Source: an uncultured Myxococcales bacterium
GTDB lineage: Bacteria > Myxococcota_A > UBA9042 > DTJE01
Reading direction: 5' to 3'
DNA: 59,618 nt
NCBI GenBank assembly: GCA_903857665.1
Contig: CAIOFV010000050.1
Location: forward strand, 1-59,618
Under the pieces are notes generated by a model. It did no database searches. It worked only from the letters and a program-made list of their open reading frames with translations, and had not been told where the DNA came from. This document shows, piece after piece, positions 12,149 through 21,242 of the stretch. Every line of letters begins with the position of its first letter. Within the stretch, counting starts at the first letter, position 1. The position numbers and the translations under genes were made by a program.

Positions 12149-13087
12149 ATGCGATTGTACCGGGGCTTTGGCGCGCTGCCTGCCGGGTTCGGGCCGGCGG
12201 TGGTTGCGATGGGCAACTTCGATGGGGTCCACCTGGGGCACCGGGCCGTCATCGACGGCACCCTGGCCTCGGCCCGCTCGCGGGGCGTGCTGGCGACCAT
12301 CGTCACCTTCCACCCCCATCCCCTGCGGATCCTGGCGCCCGAGCGGGCTCCCCTGCTGATCCAGTCGCTGGAGGACCGGCTCGCCTGCCTGGATGGGGCC
12401 GGGATCGACGCGGTGGTGCTGGTGCCCTTCACCCGGCTCCTGGCCGGGGTGGGCGCCGAAACGTTCGTCCAGGAATTCCTGCTGGGCCGGCTGCGCTGCG
12501 TCGAACTGCGCGTGGGCGGGGACGCCCGCTTCGGTCGTGCCCGCACGGGCGACGTGGGCCTGCTGCGGCGGTACGCTGCGACGGGGGCGTTCGCACTGGA
12601 CGTGGCCGATTCGGTGGTCGAGGACGGCGTCCGCGCCTCGTCGTCCGAGATCCGCCGTCGGGTCCTGGCGGGGGACGTGGAAGGGGCCCGGGAGATGCTG
12701 GGACGTCCGTTCTCGCTGGCCGGGGAAGTGGTGACCGGGGCCGCCCGCGGGCGACGGCTGGGATTCCCCACGGCCAACCTGCTTCCCGACGCGGCCATCC
12801 GGCCGGCCCCGGGGATTTACGCGGCCGTCGCCTCGGCCCCGGGGGTGCGGGCGCCGGCTGCCGTGCACGTCGGGCCGGTCCCGACCTTCAACGTGGTGTC
12901 GCCGATGGTCGAGGCGAACCTGCTGGATTTCCATGGGGATCTTCTGGGCGCCCGGCTTCGGCTGGACTTCAAGGCCCGCCTCCGGGACGTGGTCCGGTTC
13001 GCCGACGTCGATGACCTGAAGCGCCAGATCGCCATCGACGTCCAGGCGACGCGCGATGTCGTAGGCGATGTCGATGATTCACGTTGA
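12149..13087 (+). CDS. ribF: Bifunctional riboflavin kinase / FAD synthetase
   Basis: Makes FMN from riboflavin and FAD from FMN. The FAD synthetase half (about 1-185) shows VVAMGNFDGVHLGHRAVI and TFHPHPLRILAPE. The kinase half (about 186-305) shows FSLAGEVVTGAARGRRLGFP followed by TANL, then APGIYAA, FNVVSP and the terminal strand region. At 312 aa it is of normal length. The ATG at 12149 best fits the family N-terminus; a TTG at 12119 is an alternative. The rpsU promoter overlaps its last codons. Confidence 0.94.
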   Translation: MRLYRGFGALPAGFGPAVVAMGNFDGVHLGHRAVIDGTLASARSRGVLATIVTFHPHPLRILAPERAPLLIQSLEDRLACLDGAGIDAVVLVPFTRLLAGVGAETFVQEFLLGRLRCVELRVGGDARFGRARTGDVGLLRRYAATGAFALDVADSVVEDGVRASSSEIRRRVLAGDVEGAREMLGRPFSLAGEVVTGAARGRRLGFPTANLLPDAAIRPAPGIYAAVASAPGVRAPAAVHVGPVPTFNVVSPMVEANLLDFHGDLLGARLRLDFKARLRDVVRFADVDDLKRQIAIDVQATRDVVGDVDDSR

Positions 13088-13112
13088 CATCCGCGCCGGG
13101 CTCCGCTATAAA
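13084..13112 (+). promoter_or_regulatory. Near-consensus sigma-70 promoter for rpsU
   Basis: TTGACA (13084-13089) and TATAAA (13107-13112) are separated by exactly 17 bp. This is the closest match to the housekeeping consensus that I found in the window. It overlaps the ribF stop and lies about 40 bp before the rpsU start. Confidence 0.8.
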
Positions 13113-13150
13113 CCCCGGGCCTTTGATGCCCGGAAGGGGGTGAATTCACC

Positions 13151-13369
13151 TTGAACCCGAAGCAGTTGGAGTTCCGCCCGCTGGAAGTCACGGTCGCCGA
13201 AGGGGACGTGGGCCGCGCCCTGTCCGCCCTGAAGCGCAAGATGGCGAACGAGGGCCTGTACAAGGAACTGAAGAAGCGTCGCTTCCACGAGAAGCCCAGC
13301 GTGCGTCGCAAGCGCAAGCAGCGCGAGGCCGACCGTCGCCGCAAGAAGTTGGTGGCGTTCGGAAGGTAG
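13151..13369 (+). CDS. rpsU: 30S ribosomal protein S21
   Basis: A 72-residue basic protein with the S21 pattern LEVTVAEGDVGRALSALKRK, then ELKKRRFHEKPSVRRKRKQ and a very basic tail. It binds the small ribosomal subunit near the anti-Shine-Dalgarno region. The start is TTG 13151, with GGGGGTG 8 nt upstream; no in-frame ATG gives a full N-terminus. A strong dedicated promoter separates it from ribF. Confidence 0.95.
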   Translation: MNPKQLEFRPLEVTVAEGDVGRALSALKRKMANEGLYKELKKRRFHEKPSVRRKRKQREADRRRKKLVAFGR

Positions 13370-13412
13370 TGCCGCCGCGGCGCGCCCACCGTCTTGACGG
13401 AGGTGCTCCCCA

Positions 13413-13913
13413 GTGCGCCGGCCCCTCGCATCACGTCTCCTCGTCACCGCTTTCCTGACCGTCAGCGTCTGCGGGTGCTCCGGGTCGCAAGACCGTGGGG
13501 TCGAGAACCGTGTCGATGCATCGAACTGGCCCGAGGGCTACACGACCTGGACCCGGCTCAACGATGCGCCCATCTTCCTCGAGACCGAGCGGACGGCCCG
13601 GAACCTTTACGTCAACGCCACGGCGCTGACGCGCGCCAGCGGCGAAGGCGGTTCCTTCCCGGTCGGATCGGTGCTGGTCAAGGAGGAGCGTCGGCTGGAA
13701 GCGAACCCCCAGGGGCGCTTGCGGCTGGGCGACGTCTTCCGCGTGTCCGTGATGTTCAAGGTGGGCAAGGGCGAAACCAGCGGATGGGCGTTCAAGGCCT
13801 TCGAACCGCAGAACCACAAGGAGTTCGGACGGGATCGCGTCGATCCGGACGGCTGCTACTTCTGCCACGCCGACGCCTCGGCGCGGGACTACGTGTTCAG
13901 CAAGGTTCGGTAG
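13413..13913 (+). CDS. Cytochrome P460-like lipoprotein
   Basis: A 166-residue exported protein. The signal peptide ends in the lipobox VCGC (Cys near residue 22). The body matches the cytochrome P460 fold: WPEGYTTWTRLND near the start, a basic-acidic middle, and the C-terminal c-heme motif CYFCH followed by ADASARDYVFS. P460 proteins bind a modified c-type heme; some oxidise hydroxylamine, but many homologues have other or unknown roles. The GTG at 13413 follows GGAGG with good spacing. It appears to be a single-gene unit. Confidence 0.85.
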   Translation: MRRPLASRLLVTAFLTVSVCGCSGSQDRGVENRVDASNWPEGYTTWTRLNDAPIFLETERTARNLYVNATALTRASGEGGSFPVGSVLVKEERRLEANPQGRLRLGDVFRVSVMFKVGKGETSGWAFKAFEPQNHKEFGRDRVDPDGCYFCHADASARDYVFSKVR

Positions 13914-14263
13914 TAGGGGCGCGAGGCCGGCGGGGCCGGCGGGCTCGTGGCGTGGTGGGCCGGGGGCCGGGGTGCCTGGCTCCGCGGGCCGGCGCTAGCG
14001 GATCACCCAAGCGGATGTCTGGTTGCGCGGATGTTGCCCTTGACCCAAGGGGGGCTTTCGCTGGCGCTTGTCGCGCCTGGACCGCTCCGCAGGCACACCA
14101 CGTCCCCCGGCCGCGCCGTCCGGTCCCTCGCGTTGCCCGCCGGCCTCGAAAGTTTGATGGGGTGATGGGGGGAAGGGGAGGGTTGAAGACCCTGGGGCAG
14201 GGCCGTCAAGCTTCCGTCGTGTCGAAAGCGGCCACTTTGGTGCGGTAGCAGCGGATTGCCAGG
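13914..14263. other. 350-bp intergenic stretch without a supported gene
   Basis: The gap separates the convergent P460 and MerR-like genes. I see GC-rich low-complexity sequence and a weak hairpin at 13926-13940 (GCCGG against CCGGC), perhaps terminating the P460 transcript. Short open frames here have no ribosome site or family resemblance. Confidence 0.6.
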
Positions 14264-14908
14264 CTAGCGTTCGATCGAATCATCCATCGCGACGAGCAGT
14301 TCGCCCATCTCGCGGCGGGCTTCGCCCAGGCGGAGGAGGGCCGCCGCCAGATCCTGCTCGACCGTGTCTCGTCGCTGGCGGGTGTTGTCGCGCTCGCGGG
14401 TGACGTCGGCCAGGCGGGCCAGGGCCGCCTCGCGCTCCTGGTCAGCGGCGTCCACACGGCGCCTCAGGACGTCCCGCTCGTGCTCCAGCATGGCGATCCG
14501 CAGGGCCAGGGCTTCCAGTTCGGCAGGGGAGGGCCCGGTCGGCGCCGGGGCTGCGGGCGGAGCGGCGAGGTCCAGGTCCAGGAGGCCCTGCTCGGCATCG
14601 GGCCGTCCGGCGGCGGCGGCGTCCTCGGCCTCCAGCAATGCCGGCAGGCGATCGCGCGCCTCGCGGGCGGACAGCCCGTCCACGTGCAGCAGGTGCCGGA
14701 TCAGGGCCAGCGCCCGTACATCGCGGCGCGAAAAGACGTGCTGGCCCGCGCGGGTCCTTGTCGGGCGCACGAAGGCGGCGAACTCCGCCTGCCAGTAGCG
14801 GACGGCGGACGGGGCCACGCCGACGATGCGCGCCGCCTCACCCAGCTTGTAGAAGTGGGGATCGGGAGGAGGTTCCGCAGGATCCAGTGGCCGGGAGGCG
14901 TCGCCCAT
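14264..14908 (-). CDS. MerR-family-like DNA-binding protein with coiled coil
   Basis: A 214-residue protein. Residues about 18-85 form a MerR winged helix (YKLGEAARIVGVAPSAVRYW, HVFSRRDVRALALIRHLL). The rest, about 120-205, is a long charged heptad-like coiled coil (ERDVLRRRVDAADQEREAAL) instead of an effector domain. Genes of this kind are often found just after ihfA in deltaproteobacteria, as here (about 95 bp downstream). No metal-binding Cys motif is seen, so a metal sensor is unlikely; it may regulate or organise DNA with IHF. Confidence 0.85.
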   Translation of the reverse strand: MGDASRPLDPAEPPPDPHFYKLGEAARIVGVAPSAVRYWQAEFAAFVRPTRTRAGQHVFSRRDVRALALIRHLLHVDGLSAREARDRLPALLEAEDAAAAGRPDAEQGLLDLDLAAPPAAPAPTGPSPAELEALALRIAMLEHERDVLRRRVDAADQEREAALARLADVTRERDNTRQRRDTVEQDLAAALLRLGEARREMGELLVAMDDSIER

Positions 14909-15001
14909 CCGACCTCGCCTTCACTCAGGTGGAGCCCGAGTTGACTTCGACCAGGGCGCGAACCGGTTCGCGTCCCCGCCTTCCTGCTCGGGCAGCCCCG
15001 G

Positions 15002-15280
15002 TCAGGAGTTGAGGATCGAGCGCAGCACCTGGCTGGGCTTGAACGTCAACACCTTCCGCGCCGTGATTTCGAGGGGCCGGCCCGTCTTGGGGTTGCGGCC
15101 CATGCGGGGACGCTTCGCCCGGACGGTAAAGGACCCGAACGAGGAGATCTTGACCTTCTCGCCGGTGACCAGGGCTTCCTTGATGACTTCGAGGATCGTT
15201 TCGACGATCGAGGCCGCTTCCTTCTTGGAGAAGCCGCCCAGCCGCTCGTACACGCCCTCGACGATGTCCGCCTTCGTCAT
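15002..15280 (-). CDS. ihfA: Integration host factor alpha / HU-family DNA-bending protein
   Basis: A 92-residue member of the HU/IHF family. MTKADIVEGVYERLGGFSKK opens the protein, and the DNA-intercalating arm carries RMGRNPKTGRPLEITAR with the conserved Pro. The ATG at 15280 follows AGGGAGGGAGC. It starts 17 bp after rplT, the usual deltaproteobacterial and enterobacterial neighbourhood except that pheS and pheT are missing between them. Confidence 0.93.
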   Translation of the reverse strand: MTKADIVEGVYERLGGFSKKEAASIVETILEVIKEALVTGEKVKISSFGSFTVRAKRPRMGRNPKTGRPLEITARKVLTFKPSQVLRSILNS

Positions 15281-15297
15281 GGCCGCTCCCTCCCTTC

Positions 15298-15648
15298 TCA
15301 CGCCGTCGCCGTCTGCTGCACGATCCGGGCGAAGCCCTCGGGGTCGTGAACAGCGATGTCCGCCAGGACCTTCCGATCCACAGTGATGTGATTCAGCAGC
15401 AGCGCGTGAATGAAGTCACTGTATTTCGTGCCGTTCATGCGGCAGGCCGCATTGATGCGGATGATCCACAGGCCGCGGAAATTGCGCTTGTTCAGCTTGC
15501 GGTGCACGTACGCGTAGGCCCACGAACGGTGGACCTGCTCGACGGTGCGCCGCCAGGTAGTGCGCCGGCGATCCCGATATCCCTTCGCAAAGGCGAAGAT
15601 CTTGTTCGTTCGCCGCCGACGCTTGAATCCGCGTTTTACTCGTGCCAT
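15298..15648 (-). CDS. rplT: 50S ribosomal protein L20
   Basis: A 116-residue basic protein with the canonical start MARVKRGFKRRRRTNKIF, then the long helix region RRTTWRRTVEQVHRSWAYAY, RNFRGLWIIRINAACRMNG and YSDFIHALLLNHITVDRK. It is needed early in assembly of the large subunit and in other bacteria represses its own operon. It lies 16 bp downstream of rpmI in the infC-rpmI-rplT order. Confidence 0.97.
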   Translation of the reverse strand: MARVKRGFKRRRRTNKIFAFAKGYRDRRRTTWRRTVEQVHRSWAYAYVHRKLNKRNFRGLWIIRINAACRMNGTKYSDFIHALLLNHITVDRKVLADIAVHDPEGFARIVQQTATA

Positions 15649-15664
15649 GACCAGCTTCCTCCAA

Positions 15665-15862
15665 TCAAACGCTCGGCAGAAGCCGGCGAACCTTTCCCAG
15701 ATCGGCGGGGGACACCATGGACGTCTTGCCGAGGCGCGCCTTCCGCTTGGCGTCCTTCTTCGTCAGGATGTGGCTCTTGAACGCGTTGCCGCGCTTGAAC
15801 CCCTTCCCGCCCGTCTTCATCAACCGCTTCGCGGCAGCCCTATTCGTCTTGATCTTCGGCAT
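15665..15862 (-). CDS. rpmI: 50S ribosomal protein L35
   Basis: A 65-residue protein with the standard start [20 protein letters not shown] and the signature [13 protein letters not shown]. The start codon at 15862 lies inside the 3' end of infC (stop at 15840), a 23-bp overlap that implies translational coupling. Confidence 0.96.
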   Translation of the reverse strand: MPKIKTNRAAAKRLMKTGGKGFKRGNAFKSHILTKKDAKRKARLGKTSMVSPADLGKVRRLLPSV

Positions 15863-16415
15863 CCTCGTCCCCCTCCGATTCCTTCTTCTTCGCGACCGGA
15901 CCCTTCGACGCCAGGTACATCGCCAGCAGCCGCCCTTCCATGCGGGGCGGCCGCTCCAGGGTCGCGACATCCATCAGGTCCGCGGCGATCTTCTCCATCG
16001 TCTGCAGACCCAGACCGGCGAACTGGACCTCGCGGCCCTTGAAGAACATCACGTACTTGACCTTGTGGCCTTCCATCAGGAATTCCCTGGCCTGCCGGGA
16101 CTTCGTCGCGAGGTCGTGATCGTCCGTCTTGTAGCGGATCTTCACTTCCTTCAACTGGACGATGAACTGCCGCTTCCGGGCCTCCTGCTGGCGCTTCTTG
16201 CGCTGGTACTTGAACTTGCCGTAGTCCATGATCCGGCAGACGGGCGGCACTGCCTGCCCACCGACCTCGACGAGGTCGAGGCCCGCCTCCTCGGCCATCT
16301 TGAGGGCGTCCCACGTCGGGACGATCCCCACCTGCTGGCCTTCGGCACCGATCAGCCGTACCTCCCGGGCACGGATGCGGTTGTTGATGCGGACCTCTTT
16401 ATCCTCTACGACCAC
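15840..16415 (-). CDS. infC: Translation initiation factor IF-3
   Basis: A 191-residue protein. The N-domain carries [19 protein letters not shown], followed by the linker signature [15 protein letters not shown] and a C-domain with [17 protein letters not shown]. It ends in an acidic tail ([13 protein letters not shown]) longer than in E. coli. The start is GTG 16415 with GGAG upstream, not the AUU that allows IF3 self-control in enterobacteria, so autoregulation by that route is not expected. It follows the tRNA-Val gene by about 70 bp. Confidence 0.96.
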   Translation of the reverse strand: MVVEDKEVRINNRIRAREVRLIGAEGQQVGIVPTWDALKMAEEAGLDLVEVGGQAVPPVCRIMDYGKFKYQRKKRQQEARKRQFIVQLKEVKIRYKTDDHDLATKSRQAREFLMEGHKVKYVMFFKGREVQFAGLGLQTMEKIAADLMDVATLERPPRMEGRLLAMYLASKGPVAKKKESEGDEDAEDQDE

Positions 16416-16487
16416 GCACTCCTCTCGTTCCGGGTTTCACGCGCGGCACGCCACGCGGGCTGCCGCTGAAAGGTACGAACACCTCTG

Positions 16488-16559
<72 letters not shown>

Positions 16560-16579
16560 GGGGTCCCAAAGCCGGAGTG

Positions 16580-16607
16580 AGGATACGCGAAGGCGCAGGG
16601 CTGTCAA
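16580..16607 (-). promoter_or_regulatory. Sigma-70-type promoter for tRNA-Val and the infC operon
   Basis: On the minus strand TTGACA (16607-16602) is followed after 16 bp by TATCCT (16585-16580), about 20 bp before the tRNA 5' end. The -35 is perfect and the -10 matches at four of six positions. Confidence 0.65.
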
Positions 16608-16863
16608 GTGAATTTTGGTTTTCGAGTCGTCGGAAGGGGGCCCGATTCCCGTGGAACTCGGACGTTGACGGTCGTCGCCGCGCGGTGCTACCCTCCCCGG
16701 GACCAGGTGTTCCCGAGGTGAACCAGGCGCGGACGTGAGTTTCCGTCGGAAACCCGCGGACTGCGGATGCGCGCCTGCAGGAAAACCTGGCGCCCGCAGG
16801 GAAGCCCGGCCACAGGGCCGGGAGGGCGTTGCGGCCCTGGAACGTTGCGAGGAGGTTCCGACG

Positions 16864-18492
16864 ATGCTGGTCCGACTGAAGCGATACGGCGGCGCAGTGA
16901 GCCTGCCGGTGCTCGTCGCCTTCGGGCTGTCGGTGGCGGGGCTGCCGGCCCCGGCACTGGCCCAGGCGCCCGCCCGCGCGGTGAAGATCCTGTTCGTGCC
17001 CGTGCAGAGGGCCGAAGCGGTGCCGGAGGGCGTTCCGACGCGCGTGGAGGAGTACTTCCGCGCGCTGATCGAAATCGAGCCGCGGATCAAGCTGGTTCCG
17101 CTGCCGTACGAACTGGCCGCCGCACAGGCTTCGACCGGCGCGCCGGAATCGCTGAAGCCCGTGGAACCCGCGCAGGTGCTGCCTCCGCTGGCGCCCCATC
17201 CCGACCTCGATCGGGCCGCCAGGCTGGCCGGCGAGGGTCGTGACCTGGCGAAGGCCCAGAAGTTCGAGCGGGCCCTGACGACCCTGATGCAGGCCCAGGA
17301 ACTCTACGGCAAGCGCATCGGCGAACTGGAGGATTTCGAGCGCTACGTCGATGTCCTCGTCTGGATCGCCGCGTCGTTCCTGAACGGCGGGTACAACGAG
17401 GAAGGGAACGCCGCGCTGGGCAACGTGCTGACGCTGCGGCCCAACCTGTCGGTGGACGCCGGCGAGTTCGGGGCGAAGTTCGTGGCGGCGGTCGATGCGG
17501 CGAAGAAGCGCACGGCCGAGGGGCCCGCGATCACCGTCGTGGCCGATCCGCCGGATGGCGCGATCTACGTGGACGGCCGCCTGGTCGGCACCGGCACCCA
17601 GGTGGTGTCGGACCTTCCCAGGGGCAAGCACTTCGTCCGGGTCGTCGCCGACCAGCATTACCCGGCCGCCACCACCGTGACCACCCGCGGCGCCGTCGCG
17701 TCGAAGGTGACGTTGACCCTGAAGTCCCGCGTGGCTCGCGTCGCCAATGCACGCAAGCCGGCCGCGGCGCCCGAGCCGAAGTCCCGTCCCCTGGCCGAGT
17801 ACGCCCGCACCGGCGCCTACCAGGAATCCGGTTTCGTGAAGGAGTCCCAGGCGGCGGCCGCCAAGACGATGACCGACTTCGTGCTGTACTCGTACCTCGC
17901 CCGGTCCGAGTCGTCGTTCCAGTTGGGCCTGTTCGTTCTGGACGCCCGCAACGGCGACCTCGCGGCCGTCGATCCGGCCATCATCGACACCGACCTCGGC
18001 AACCTGCAGATCGCGCTGCTGGACCTGGAATCGCGGCTGGCGAAGGTCGTCGCGGATTTCCCGCGCGACCGGCTGGTTCGTGCCCGTCCCGCGCTGTACG
18101 ACCTGAAGGGCGCCCGGCCGACGCCGACGCCGACCCCGGTCGCGATCCCGGTTCCCGCGCCGCAGCCCGTCGCCCAGCCGGCCCCCGCGCCGGTCGTGCG
18201 TCCGGCCCCCGCGCCGGTGTACACGCCGGCCCCCGTCGCCAGGGCGACCCCGGCGTCCCGGCAGGCCCTGCCTCCGGCGGCCCCTGCGCCTACGGGCGGG
18301 TTCGACGAACTTCCCTCGGACTTCCCGATGGAGTCCATGGCCCCGGCGCCTGCCAAGGTCCCCGTGTACAAGAAGTGGTGGCTGTGGACCGTCGTGGGCG
18401 TCGTCGTGGTCGGTGGCGCCACGGCGGCCGGCGTGGTCCTCGGTGGCAAGAGCTCGAAGGCGGCCAGCGTGACGGGCCGTGCCCAGTGGTGA
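16864..18492 (+). CDS. Exported PEGA-domain protein with C-terminal membrane anchor
   Basis: A 542-residue protein with a signal peptide (about residues 1-33, ending PALAQA). A first alpha/beta region (about 38-90) is followed by helical, TPR-like sequence. A PEGA domain at about 221-275 contains PPDGAIYVDGRLVGTG. A Pro/Ala-rich linker follows (about 420-480), and the C-terminal transmembrane helix KWWLWTVVGVVVVGGATAAG (about 505-528) has a short basic tail. This layout is common in myxobacterial envelope proteins. GAGGAGG precedes the ATG at 16864. It is 11 bp upstream of the Kelch lipoprotein, so the two probably work together at the envelope. Confidence 0.8.
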   Translation: MLVRLKRYGGAVSLPVLVAFGLSVAGLPAPALAQAPARAVKILFVPVQRAEAVPEGVPTRVEEYFRALIEIEPRIKLVPLPYELAAAQASTGAPESLKPVEPAQVLPPLAPHPDLDRAARLAGEGRDLAKAQKFERALTTLMQAQELYGKRIGELEDFERYVDVLVWIAASFLNGGYNEEGNAALGNVLTLRPNLSVDAGEFGAKFVAAVDAAKKRTAEGPAITVVADPPDGAIYVDGRLVGTGTQVVSDLPRGKHFVRVVADQHYPAATTVTTRGAVASKVTLTLKSRVARVANARKPAAAPEPKSRPLAEYARTGAYQESGFVKESQAAAAKTMTDFVLYSYLARSESSFQLGLFVLDARNGDLAAVDPAIIDTDLGNLQIALLDLESRLAKVVADFPRDRLVRARPALYDLKGARPTPTPTPVAIPVPAPQPVAQPAPAPVVRPAPAPVYTPAPVARATPASRQALPPAAPAPTGGFDELPSDFPMESMAPAPAKVPVYKKWWLWTVVGVVVVGGATAAGVVLGGKSSKAASVTGRAQW

Positions 18493-18503
18493 AGGAGGAC
18501 GCG

Positions 18504-20198
18504 ATGCGGATTCGTGCGACGACCCTGTTCCTGGCGCTCGCCTTCGCCGCCACCCTTCCCGGATGCGGCAGCAACGGCGCGGCGACGTCGGCTCTCGAGG
18601 CGCAGGTGGTGCCTGTCGAGGCCGTGAAGGTGATGACCGATTCCCCGACGCTTCCTTTCGAGGGCGCGAAGGTGATCAAGTTCACGGTGTCGGGCCCCGG
18701 GATGTCCGATGCTTCGACGTCCTACGATTTCACGGCGGGCGGCGGCGCCCTGCCGGCCTTCCCGGAAGGCTACGAGCGGCAGTTGACCGTCGAGGTGTGC
18801 AAGAACACCTGTGACGCGACCGTGGGCGACGACATCATCTCGCGCGGCCGATCCGTGCCCCTGACCCTGTTCAAGGGCGATTCCCGGAATGCCACGGTGT
18901 TCGTATCGACCCGGAACTCCTTCGTGCCGCTGACCCTGGTGGGCGACAACGGCCCCGAGGCGTCCGCAATGGCGAACAAGGTTCGCGTCGGGGCGTCGGT
19001 CACGACGCTGGACGACGGGCGGCTGCTGATCGCTGGCGGGGCCAAGGTCAAGACGGGCGCGGGCGGCTGGTACCGCCAGGAAGACCTGGAATCCATCACG
19101 GCCGATGCCGAAATCTACGACCCGCGGACGGGCGTCTTCACGCCGGTGTCCTCGATGAACCTGGCCCGCGCATTCCACGTCGCGGTCAAGCTGGGCGGCC
19201 CCAACCGCGCGGATCGGCGCGTGGTGCTGATGGGCGGCTTCACATCGACGGGCGGTCCCAGCGAAATCACCAACACGGTCGAAATCTTCGACCCGGATTC
19301 CAACGCGTTCGTGCTGGAGCCGACGGAGCGTTCGCTGGCGGGCGCGGGCCGTGCCTTGTTCACCGCGGCCCAGGCCTATCCCGATCAGAAGGTGATCTTC
19401 CTGGCGGGCGGGCAGGCCAGCCCCTCGGTCGCGGGCGGGTCCTGGCAACTGTACATGGTCGATACGGGCACCATCGGGGCCGGGGCGCTGACGCCCGGAC
19501 CGACCGACGACCCCAGCGCGGTCGGGACCGTGCGCTGGAACCACACGATGACCTTCCTGCCAGCCTTCGGCAAGGACGCGTCCGGCAACACGGCGGGCGC
19601 CTTCGTGCTGATGGGCGGCGAAAACGAGACCGGGTCGGTGGACGCCGTCGAGGCGTACCTGGTGGACCCGGTCAAGAACGGCCAGTTCTCGATCCGCCGC
19701 GACGAGTCCAGCGTGACGGCGCTTCCCGTGACAGGCCGGTCCCTGCATTCGGCCACGTATGTCGCGCGCCAGGGCATCGTCTACGTCGCCGGTGGCTTCG
19801 GGGGGAAGGCCCTCGCGAATCCCATCGATCGCATCGATGTCTACCGCGTGGACGCCCGCGGGTTCAACCCGGACGAGTACCTCGTGATGGCGGCTCCCCG
19901 CGGCGGCGCCTCGGCGACGCTGCTGGACGCGACCACGATCTTCATCGCGGGTGGCCGGGGCGACAGCGGGGCCACGTCGCGGACCGAGGTCATCGTGGAA
20001 ACGGTCGAGTGCCAGGATGCGAGCGGCACGCCGCCCTGCTACCGGGTGCCCCGCCTGTTCTCGGGCCGCACGCCGGACATGGACTCGCCTCGTGCGGGCC
20101 AGGCTGCGGTCTTCGATTCCACGCGCCGGCTGTTCCTGGTCGGCGGCGTGACCGACGCCAACGTGGCTCCGGACCCGGTCCTCTACAACCCGGAATAG
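18504..20198 (+). CDS. Kelch-repeat lipoprotein
   Basis: A 564-residue lipoprotein with lipobox LPGC at about residues 18-21. A beta-rich N-terminal domain (about 30-140) is followed by repeated Kelch-type blades (about 150-560): GASVTTLDDGRLLIAGG, VVLMGGFTSTGGPSEITNTV, HSATYVARQGIVYVAGG and QAAVFDSTRRLFLVGG. Such propellers usually bind proteins or glycans on the outer surface. GAAGGAGG precedes the ATG at 18504. It forms an operon with the PEGA gene. Specific partner unknown. Confidence 0.85.
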   Translation: MRIRATTLFLALAFAATLPGCGSNGAATSALEAQVVPVEAVKVMTDSPTLPFEGAKVIKFTVSGPGMSDASTSYDFTAGGGALPAFPEGYERQLTVEVCKNTCDATVGDDIISRGRSVPLTLFKGDSRNATVFVSTRNSFVPLTLVGDNGPEASAMANKVRVGASVTTLDDGRLLIAGGAKVKTGAGGWYRQEDLESITADAEIYDPRTGVFTPVSSMNLARAFHVAVKLGGPNRADRRVVLMGGFTSTGGPSEITNTVEIFDPDSNAFVLEPTERSLAGAGRALFTAAQAYPDQKVIFLAGGQASPSVAGGSWQLYMVDTGTIGAGALTPGPTDDPSAVGTVRWNHTMTFLPAFGKDASGNTAGAFVLMGGENETGSVDAVEAYLVDPVKNGQFSIRRDESSVTALPVTGRSLHSATYVARQGIVYVAGGFGGKALANPIDRIDVYRVDARGFNPDEYLVMAAPRGGASATLLDATTIFIAGGRGDSGATSRTEVIVETVECQDASGTPPCYRVPRLFSGRTPDMDSPRAGQAAVFDSTRRLFLVGGVTDANVAPDPVLYNPE

Positions 20199-20220
20199 GG
20201 ATGGGCCCCCGTTCCCGGCA

Positions 20221-21225
20221 TCACGCCGGGGCGACCCTCACGGTCCTTCCGCTTCGCGCCGCCTCGAACAACGCGTCCATCGCAGCCAGGCCGGCCACCG
20301 CGTCCGAAATCGGCCACCGGGGCGGCGTTCCCGCGGCGACCGCCCGCGCGAAGTCCAGCGCTTCCAGGCCGTAGGGGTCCGCGCCCGGCACCTCGAAGGC
20401 CTGCTGGCGCTCGCCCTGCACCAGGTGCCAGCACGCCGATTCCGTACCGGGGAACCAGGGGTCGGGGAACCGGATGGTGCCCTCGGTACCGGTGATTTCG
20501 GCCTCGTGGCGTTCGTGGTTCTCGATGCTGCACTCGAACTGAGCCAGGAAGTCGCCGGGGAACTCGAGGATCCCCAGCATCGTCCAGTCCACGTGGTCGC
20601 GGCGTTCGACGGCAGTGGCGCGGATCGGTTCCGCGCCGACCAGCAGTCGGGACAGGCTGACGCAGTAGCAGCCGACGTCCCGCAGGGAGCCGCCGCCCAG
20701 GCCCTGGGACGCCGGCGTCGCGGCGTCGTCGTCAACCAGGAACGTGAAGACGCTGCGCATCGTGGAGGGCCGTCCGATGACGCCCCGGGCGATGGCCGCG
20801 CGGACCGCCTCGAAGACCGGGTGGAACCGGTACATGAACGCCTCGGCCACGGGAAGGCCCGCCCTACGGGCCGCGTCGGCGATGGATCGGCCCTCGGAGG
20901 CGTGCAGCGCCAGGGGCTTTTCACATAGCACCGGGAGGCCGGCCTCCAGCGCCTTCACGGTCCATTCCGCGTGGAGCGTGTTGGGCAACGGGTTGTAGAC
21001 CAGGTCCACCTCGCCCGAATGCAGCAGGTCGTCGTACGCGCCGAACGACAGCGGGATCCCCATGTCGTCCGCCCAGGCCCGGCCCTTCGCGGCGTCCCGG
21101 CTGGCGACCGCCTGCACGCGCCCCGCACCGGCGGCCCGGATGCCGGCGATCACGGTACGGGCGATGCCCGCGGTCCCCAGCACGCCCCAGCGCAGGTCCT
21201 CGACAACTCGGCCGGCATTCGACAT
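20221..21225 (-). CDS. Gfo/Idh/MocA family NAD(P)-dependent oxidoreductase
   Basis: A 334-residue enzyme. The N-terminal Rossmann domain (about 10-130) has WGVLGTAGIARTVIAGI and the family motif CEKPLALHASEG near residue 98. The C-terminal substrate domain begins around AFMYRFHPVFEAVRAAI. Closest in style to sugar or dihydrodiol dehydrogenases of the family; substrate not deducible. Its ATG at 21225 follows GGGGGGATCC and lies 17 bp after the stop of the glycosidase-like lipoprotein, so a carbohydrate substrate released by that protein is a reasonable guess. Confidence 0.88.
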   Translation of the reverse strand: MSNAGRVVEDLRWGVLGTAGIARTVIAGIRAAGAGRVQAVASRDAAKGRAWADDMGIPLSFGAYDDLLHSGEVDLVYNPLPNTLHAEWTVKALEAGLPVLCEKPLALHASEGRSIADAARRAGLPVAEAFMYRFHPVFEAVRAAIARGVIGRPSTMRSVFTFLVDDDAATPASQGLGGGSLRDVGCYCVSLSRLLVGAEPIRATAVERRDHVDWTMLGILEFPGDFLAQFECSIENHERHEAEITGTEGTIRFPDPWFPGTESACWHLVQGERQQAFEVPGADPYGLEALDFARAVAAGTPPRWPISDAVAGLAAMDALFEAARSGRTVRVAPA

Positions 21226-21242
21226 GGATCCCCCCCCGATGC

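Noticed and set aside
13914..14263. Small gene in the gap between the P460 and MerR-like genes
   Set aside because: Short frames there have no ribosome site, no family resemblance and composition like non-coding GC-rich DNA.
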